A stretch of 64,000 nucleotides of DNA from Bacteroidia bacterium (GTDB lineage Bacteria; Bacteroidota; Bacteroidia; Cytophagales; Cyclobacteriaceae): assembly GCA_030426345.1 (NCBI GenBank), contig JAUHYU010000002.1, positions 1 through 64,000 on the forward strand. The letters run 5' to 3'. The notes beneath the pieces were generated by a model. The model searched no databases, was not told the DNA's origin, and saw nothing but the letters and a program-made list of their open reading frames with translations. Positions 60,201 to 64,000 of the stretch are shown piece after piece (within the stretch, counting starts at the first letter, position 1; every line of letters begins with the position of its first letter). The position numbers and the translations under genes are program-made.

Positions 60201-61593
60201 AAATTTGGTTTGGGACAAAGAACAAAAGTGGTTTCACGGGGACCATGGAGGGCACTTGTCCCGACCTGCAATTGTAAATAACAGATTGGTGGTTAAGCCT
60301 GCTTTGTACAATTTGGCGACAGGGGAACAGCAGGTGTATAACGTTCCGAAATCAGGTCATGGATGTGCGAGTTATGCACTTACTGAACAATCCATCTTTT
60401 ACCGTGGAGGCAGTGTAACACAATTCAATTTCGATACCAGGGAATTTTCGCGTTGGGAGCGGTTAAGGCCAGATTGTTGGATCAGTACGATCCCGGCTCA
60501 GGGTTTGGTGTTGTCGCCCGAAGCAGGCGGAGGCTGTAGTTGTGGCAACTGGTTGGAGACTTCCATGGTTATGGCACCAATTTCGCGTGCTCCGATCACG
60601 ATCAATACCGTGGCAGACGATAAGCCAGATTATAAGCAAGAGAACTGGGGAGACTATACACAAAAATATTTACCCAATGAATTTATAGACTCGGTTAGTA
60701 TAGAAATAATTGCCAAGCCTGGTGTGCAAGGAACTATCCATTATACTCTGGATGGCACTCAACCTACTGAAAAATCCACAAAGTATTCAGGCCCGTTTGT
60801 GTTAACCCAAAACGCAACTTTAAAGTCTGCCATATTTATGGAAAAATCAGGAAAAATCAGAAGATTTGAGCGTAGTAAATCCTTTGTGCGACTTCGTCCG
60901 GCTCCTTCCATTGAGAGGAAAAGGGAGATTGTAGATGGAAAAATCAATGTTTTGTTCCATAAAACGGGTACAACAGGCAAAGTATATTATACTACAAATG
61001 GAGAGAATCCAAATATTAAGTCAGAAAGCGGTGAAAATCCATTGACGATTAGTGGAAAAACTATGGTGAAATCGCGAACTATTTGGGTGGAAAACGGCAA
61101 GGAATATATGAGTGAAATCACCGCGCAAGAAATTGATATTCCGAAATTGGTAGATGGTACTCAAGCCGAAGTAAATCCCGGTATTCGCTACGAATACTAC
61201 GAGGGGATTTGGAAAAAGCTTCCTGATTTCAATCAACTGACGGCATTGAAGAAAGGCATTGAAAAGAATATTGACGTATCCCCACGCAAGAATGACTATG
61301 GATTTGGATTTCGCTATTCAGGATTTGTAAAAGTGCCTGTTGATGGAATTTATACATTTTATAACACCAGCGATGATGCTAGTACCTTGATGCTACATGA
61401 TAACCTTCTCATAGATAATGATGGAAGTCATAGTGCACGCGAAATGAAACAGGATATTTCTTTGAAGGCAGGTTTGCATCCAATTTCTGTATTATATTAT
61501 CAAAATGAAAAGGATCAGGTCTTGTCTGTTGAGATCGAGGGGCCGGGAATGGAGCGCCAGCAGTTGCCGGCAGAGGTTTTGTTTTACAATTAG
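57214..61593 (+). CDS. Giant lipoprotein: PQQ propeller, Rossmann-like insert, second propeller, chitobiase-like and PA14 domains
   Basis: A 1459-residue protein with lipoprotein signal (LLFLLIAGVMSC). Region about 28-420 is a PQQ-type propeller (DAVHCIDTKNGKEKWRF, GFVYSIDADDGDLDWKY). About 455-535 looks like a fibronectin-type domain. About 550-690 resembles a class I methyltransferase fold (GICLVVGLDDEQLPIEIARNTDFDVMVLDES...GRKINALQVADLSTLPL). A second propeller spans about 700-1100, with GGCSCGNW near its end. Chitobiase C-terminal-like repeats (TIHYTLDGTQPTEKSTKYSGP) and a PA14 domain (RYEYYEGIWKKL...VDGIYTFYNTSDDASTLML) end it. Resembles Planctomycete-type proteins. Function unknown. In cluster with the ABC genes (36-base gap). 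Confidence 0.85.
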   Translation: MMYKTILNGSLLFLLIAGVMSCTERTATPEDWPQFKRDNFRSSASPVNLDLSNLDEAWTYHASQEPVAAWYGPAKEDAYAKSGPLPSMRDYDLAYYPVIVGNSMYYSSTSDDAVHCIDTKNGKEKWRFTTNAPIRIAPVFYKGNLYFGSDDGFVYSIDADDGDLDWKYSPVPENERLLIQNSRLVSFWPIRTGVLVEDDRVYFGASLLPWKKSYFCAINSTNGSPDGEGCYVREIENMTFEGAMASTGTMLVQPQGRIAPAFFNKATGENKGSLPGTGGCFVLVTEDKHIVHPQASRFKSIQEYVDDKEPEYMSFKGGKEMVIKGDTSFILTDNSLSAYHRKSKKLLWLRRDYQAHRLILSGDALYVGATDTVYAVSPENGLPLWKGNVDGTVYAMASANGALYVSTSGGDITCFRSGSKENPWYARNIDKPAGIDEEIKAEESVTEKETLELKSGPFVQALSTNSVRLTFETAGPTKVSVNWSASGEKAETFNSDKNTQHSIDLPVRKDFIYTYEIITEDGSKRVYEYDNFFNYKRNSMDFSAFQPKENYQQQIEGFTKGMEYSTGICLVVGLDDEQLPIEIARNTDFDVMVLDESSSKIEDFRAKLQAGNVYGRKINALQVADLSTLPLASELANLVWLNTKAGGSSDEVIRLIAPRGLAIVQHAPENWLEDSNLDWEVDAKKLTDGGLILKKHKLETQGEWTHQYAEPDNSAFGGESMWGSTRAEDFEIQWMGRPGPRFQTDRSGRKPSPLAVNGKMFVQGNERVVAVDVYNGNVLWSEDFPGMKRMNIHRDCSNWAADENYIYIAIGANVIKVDQMTGAVVEVIPEASGNQDWGFISLVDDKIIGTSIPKGSSFTDFYGGVGWYDAKNGPMAFKVISKLLFARDKKEDKIHWSYKPQGVIINPTITIYNQQITFVESANVKLSEEGRGGDDLFRNTSLVALDQNTGKVLWKKRIKNVPGKTMYTMAGGTGKYVIVSSNDWKYEIYAYDASNGNLVWDKEQKWFHGDHGGHLSRPAIVNNRLVVKPALYNLATGEQQVYNVPKSGHGCASYALTEQSIFYRGGSVTQFNFDTREFSRWERLRPDCWISTIPAQGLVLSPEAGGGCSCGNWLETSMVMAPISRAPITINTVADDKPDYKQENWGDYTQKYLPNEFIDSVSIEIIAKPGVQGTIHYTLDGTQPTEKSTKYSGPFVLTQNATLKSAIFMEKSGKIRRFERSKSFVRLRPAPSIERKREIVDGKINVLFHKTGTTGKVYYTTNGENPNIKSESGENPLTISGKTMVKSRTIWVENGKEYMSEITAQEIDIPKLVDGTQAEVNPGIRYEYYEGIWKKLPDFNQLTALKKGIEKNIDVSPRKNDYGFGFRYSGFVKVPVDGIYTFYNTSDDASTLMLHDNLLIDNDGSHSAREMKQDISLKAGLHPISVLYYQNEKDQVLSVEIEGPGMERQQLPAEVLFYN

Positions 61594-61600
61594 AAAGTAG

Positions 61601-62701
61601 ATGCGTAGGATTAGTTTAGCAGTTGTTTTGATTTGTATGGTGATGGAAGTTGCTAACGCTTGCCGTTTTACGGTACGCGAAATAGGTTTTTCTACACTTT
61701 CAAGAGATATCTATTCGTTGGTTGTAGTAGATCGGAATGCGGACGCTTCAGATGCATATTATCAAAACATGCGCAAAAGGCTGGAAGATTCCAATATCAA
61801 TTTGTCTGTATTGAATCCAACAACAGATGCGGATCACCCTTATGTTATTCAAATAAAAGGCAGTAAAATCCATCTTCCGGCACAGGTTTTAATTTCGCCT
61901 GATGGCAGGATGTTGGAGCTTACTACCAATGATAATATCTCAGACGTGGTAGATGAAATACTTGATTCACCAATTCGCCAAAGGCTACGAAAGGATTTTT
62001 CTGACGTGTTTTCGGTGATTATTCAGGTTGATGGGAAAGTTGAGGAAAAGAACAAAGAGGTAGCAACTCATATTCAAAATGACTGTCATCGCATTGAGAA
62101 TATCATGCCTTACATGCCAAAAAAGGTAAAAAACAGTCCTACTTCCATGAGATTATCCGTAGCTGATTTTGAGAGGGAGAGAATACTTTTGTGGTCGTTA
62201 GGAATTGAAGAACAACCAAATGAACCTTTGGCTTTTGTATTATATGGGCGTGGTAGGATCATGGGAGAGGCCGTTAAAATAGCTGAAGTCGCTGATGGAA
62301 AATTGTATAAACTAATGTCTATGATCGGTGCAGATTGTGAATGTGGGTTGGATCGTAAATGGATGCTTGGCAACCAGATTCCGTTATATTGGCCTACAGA
62401 AAGCCGCCAACAATTAGCCGATGAAGTTGGTTTTGATGTGGATAATCCAATGATATTGGCTGAGATGAGCCGAATTCTAGCCAAAGAAACCGAAGCAAAT
62501 ATTGCGGGAGAAGTGGATTATGGTATTGAAGTCATCGATCTAAAATCGGCCTTTAAGAACGATGTGCCAGAAATAAGTTATAATAAAGAAGCAGAAACTA
62601 TAGACCAAAGTAGCAATTCCGTAGTATTTATTGTGTTGGCGGTAGTAGGTATGGTGTTGGCTACCGGGCTTTTCTTTTTTTATAAGAATAGAAATAATTA
62701 A
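61601..62701 (+). CDS. Secreted, C-terminally anchored CxC protein of unknown function
   Basis: A 366-residue protein. The signal peptide (ISLAVVLICMVMEVANA) leaves a mature protein starting CRFTVREIGFSTL; the Cys could be at or near the mature N-terminus. A middle part (VLNPTTDADHPYVIQIKGSKIHLPAQVLISPDGRMLEL) has thioredoxin-like flavour by eye. CECGLDRKWMLGNQIPLYW holds a CxC motif. A single helix near 342-362 anchors it, followed by YKNRNN. I recall the CRFTVREIGF pattern from proteins in Planctomycetes but not a function. It starts 7 bases after the PA14 protein and precedes the ModA-like gene by 22 bases, so it is in the same operon. Confidence 0.75.
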   Translation: MRRISLAVVLICMVMEVANACRFTVREIGFSTLSRDIYSLVVVDRNADASDAYYQNMRKRLEDSNINLSVLNPTTDADHPYVIQIKGSKIHLPAQVLISPDGRMLELTTNDNISDVVDEILDSPIRQRLRKDFSDVFSVIIQVDGKVEEKNKEVATHIQNDCHRIENIMPYMPKKVKNSPTSMRLSVADFERERILLWSLGIEEQPNEPLAFVLYGRGRIMGEAVKIAEVADGKLYKLMSMIGADCECGLDRKWMLGNQIPLYWPTESRQQLADEVGFDVDNPMILAEMSRILAKETEANIAGEVDYGIEVIDLKSAFKNDVPEISYNKEAETIDQSSNSVVFIVLAVVGMVLATGLFFFYKNRNN

Positions 62702-62723
62702 TAACTGAGAAACAAAACCTCCA

Positions 62724-64000
62724 ATGAACTATAAAAAGTGCTTTTTCACAGCTTTTGTATTATTAATAGGTTTACAAATATTTAATTCATGTGCTCCTGC
62801 ATCTGAAAAAGAGGCTTTGGTGTTTTACTGTGCGGCTGGTATGAAACCACCAATAGAAAAGCTAGCAAAAGAATACGAAGAAAAATTCGGAACACGAATC
62901 GAAATCCAGTATGGCGGTTCAGGGACCTTATTATCGGGCTTGCGTGTTGCAAAATCAGGGGATTTGTATTTAGCAGCTGATGAAAGCTACATGGCGGAGG
63001 CTGCAAAACAGAATCTAATAGTTGAAACCCAACCTCTGGCCATGCTGACCCCAGTGATTGCAGTGAAAAAGGGAAATCCAAAGAACATATCGGGAATACA
63101 GGGTTTGCTAAAAGAGAATATTTCGTTTGCTCTGGCTAATCCTGGAGCGGCATCCATTGGCAAGCAGACAAAGATGATTTTAGAAGAGCATGATTTGTGG
63201 GAGCCTGTGAGGGCCGCAGTCACTGTATTGAAGCCAACTGTGAATGAAGTGGCTAATGATATTCATATTGGTTCTGTGGATGCTGGGATTATTTGGGATG
63301 CCACCGCCAATCAATATGAGAATATCGAAATCGTTCCGAACGAACTACTCGAAAAATACAAGAAAAAAGTAACAGTGGGGGTGCTCAATTCTACAGAAAA
63401 GCCAACTGAAGCATTAAAATTTTTAAGGTATCTGAGTTCCAAAGAATTTGGAAACCCGACTTTCCAAGCCATGGGTTTTGAGGCCATTTCTGGTGATCAC
63501 TGGGAGGAAAAGCCAACCATTCTTTTATTTAGCGGAGGGGTAAACCGTATGGCGGTTGAAAAAACCATTCAAGAGTTTGAAATACGGGAAGGAGTAGATG
63601 TAGAGCGGGTTTATAATGGTTGTGGTATTCTGGTGTCTCAAATAAATTCAGGCCAACGACCGGATGCCTATCTCACTTGTGATATTTCATTTATGGATCA
63701 GGTACAAGATAAATTCATGGATATTACTGACATTTCCAATACCAAAATTCTTATTGCCGTAAAGAAGGATAACCCCAAAGGAATCAAAGACTTAAATGAT
63801 CTTACTGAAAGTGATATTCGAATAGGTGTTTGCAATCCGGAACAGAGTGCTTTGGGTGCGCTTACAAAAAGATTGTTGGAACCATCAGGCATTTGGGAAA
63901 AAATCCAGCCCAACATATATGTGCAGACTCCCACCGCAGATTTGTTGGTAAATCAGCTGCGAACCGGATCGCTCGATGCTGTAATTGTTTATGAAGCGAA
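62724..64000 (+). CDS. Lipoprotein with two tandem ModA-like substrate-binding domains, 3' truncated
   Basis: The frame is open from ATG 62724 to the window end without a stop (about 425 codons). A lipoprotein signal (VLLLIGLQIFNSC) is followed by a first extracellular solute-binding domain of the ModA/AfuA type (ALVFYCAAGMKPPIEKLAKEYEEKFGTRIEIQYGGSGTLLSGL, about 28-255). A second domain follows (ILLFSGGVNRMAVEKTIQEFE...VYNGCGILVSQINSGQRPDAYL, from about 262), including DLNDLTESDIRIGVCNPEQSALG. By family these domains bind molybdate, tungstate or similar oxyanions. Being a lipoprotein and a double domain, next to an FtsX-type permease rather than ModB, it is unusual. The ModB/ModC partners may lie beyond the window. 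Confidence 0.85.
   Translation, partial: MNYKKCFFTAFVLLIGLQIFNSCAPASEKEALVFYCAAGMKPPIEKLAKEYEEKFGTRIEIQYGGSGTLLSGLRVAKSGDLYLAADESYMAEAAKQNLIVETQPLAMLTPVIAVKKGNPKNISGIQGLLKENISFALANPGAASIGKQTKMILEEHDLWEPVRAAVTVLKPTVNEVANDIHIGSVDAGIIWDATANQYENIEIVPNELLEKYKKKVTVGVLNSTEKPTEALKFLRYLSSKEFGNPTFQAMGFEAISGDHWEEKPTILLFSGGVNRMAVEKTIQEFEIREGVDVERVYNGCGILVSQINSGQRPDAYLTCDISFMDQVQDKFMDITDISNTKILIAVKKDNPKGIKDLNDLTESDIRIGVCNPEQSALGALTKRLLEPSGIWEKIQPNIYVQTPTADLLVNQLRTGSLDAVIVYEA

Noticed and set aside
1..64000. tRNA, rRNA, CRISPR array, insertion sequence or prophage
   Set aside because: Reading both strands gave no cloverleaf with CCA-type end, no regularly spaced repeats, and no transposase, integrase or phage structural gene. 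A covariance-model scan would be needed to exclude small RNAs.

Overview
The window looks like chromosomal DNA of a Bacteroidota bacterium, most likely order Cytophagales. The evidence is: a moderately AT-rich composition; promoter elements of the Bacteroidota type (a TTTG-N19-TAnnTTTG match upstream of 4737, and several TAnnTTTG -7 elements); families typical of this phylum (DUF3857 transglutaminase-like proteins, DUF4159, BlaI/M56 pairs with TonB or SusC-like tails, POT transporter, M13 peptidase, secreted Gfo/Idh oxidoreductase); lipoprotein signals; and frequent short TTG starts. Genus cannot be fixed from the sequence alone.

Layout. 1-1556: end of an ExbB-ExbD-TonB energy-transduction operon. 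1566-4131: folC and trmB (overlapping), convergent with a degenerate TrpF-like barrel gene. 4320-10049: an AT-rich accessory block with a small LuxR-type regulator followed by five unrecognised envelope or membrane genes behind a near-consensus promoter. 10346-18507: mostly housekeeping and singletons (POT transporter, PspC, QueA, MenC-type enolase, Tat-exported glycosylasparaginase, RsmE). 18648-26276: central carbon and sugar genes (citrate synthase, SPFH protein, two ROK kinases, class II aldolase, GH13 enzyme). 26457-35750: Tat-exported oxidoreductase, M13 peptidase lipoprotein, a small basic protein, HrpB helicase, a CLC channel with fluoride-type motifs, and a secreted propeller protein. 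36000-45296: an array of three BlaI repressors and four M56 membrane metallopeptidases plus a TonB-domain lipoprotein, with palindromic operators. 45437-51531: DUF4159 protein, PBP4-type carboxypeptidase, and two DUF3857 proteins, one interrupted by an in-frame amber codon. 51818-64000: a large envelope cluster with a HEAT/cytochrome c lipoprotein, an FtsX-like ABC permease and ATPase, a giant PQQ-propeller/PA14 lipoprotein, a CxC membrane-anchored protein and a tandem ModA-like binding lipoprotein that runs off the window.

How the genes work together. The BlaI/M56 array appears to be several sensor-protease/repressor circuits. Each BlaI promoter region, where visible, carries a different half-site (TACTA, ACAGTTA or AACTAAA type), and the third type also sits upstream of the TonB lipoprotein and the orphan M56, which suggests one repressor serves three transcripts. 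The M56 proteins lack a penicillin-binding sensor domain and instead carry TonB_C or SusC-plug-like tails, so they may sense envelope or TonB-system state rather than beta-lactams. The 51.8-64 kb cluster is the best candidate for an undescribed system. It combines a mechanotransmission-type ABC transporter, extracytoplasmic redox or propeller proteins and two fused oxyanion-binding domains, and CxC motifs recur in three of its proteins, which would suit metal or redox-cofactor handling. That function is inference; the gene order and motifs are seen directly.

No rRNA, tRNA, CRISPR array or insertion sequence was recognised. REP-like palindromic elements occur at 17712, 38909 and 45317. The palindrome TCCATGGA is strongly over-represented through the window.
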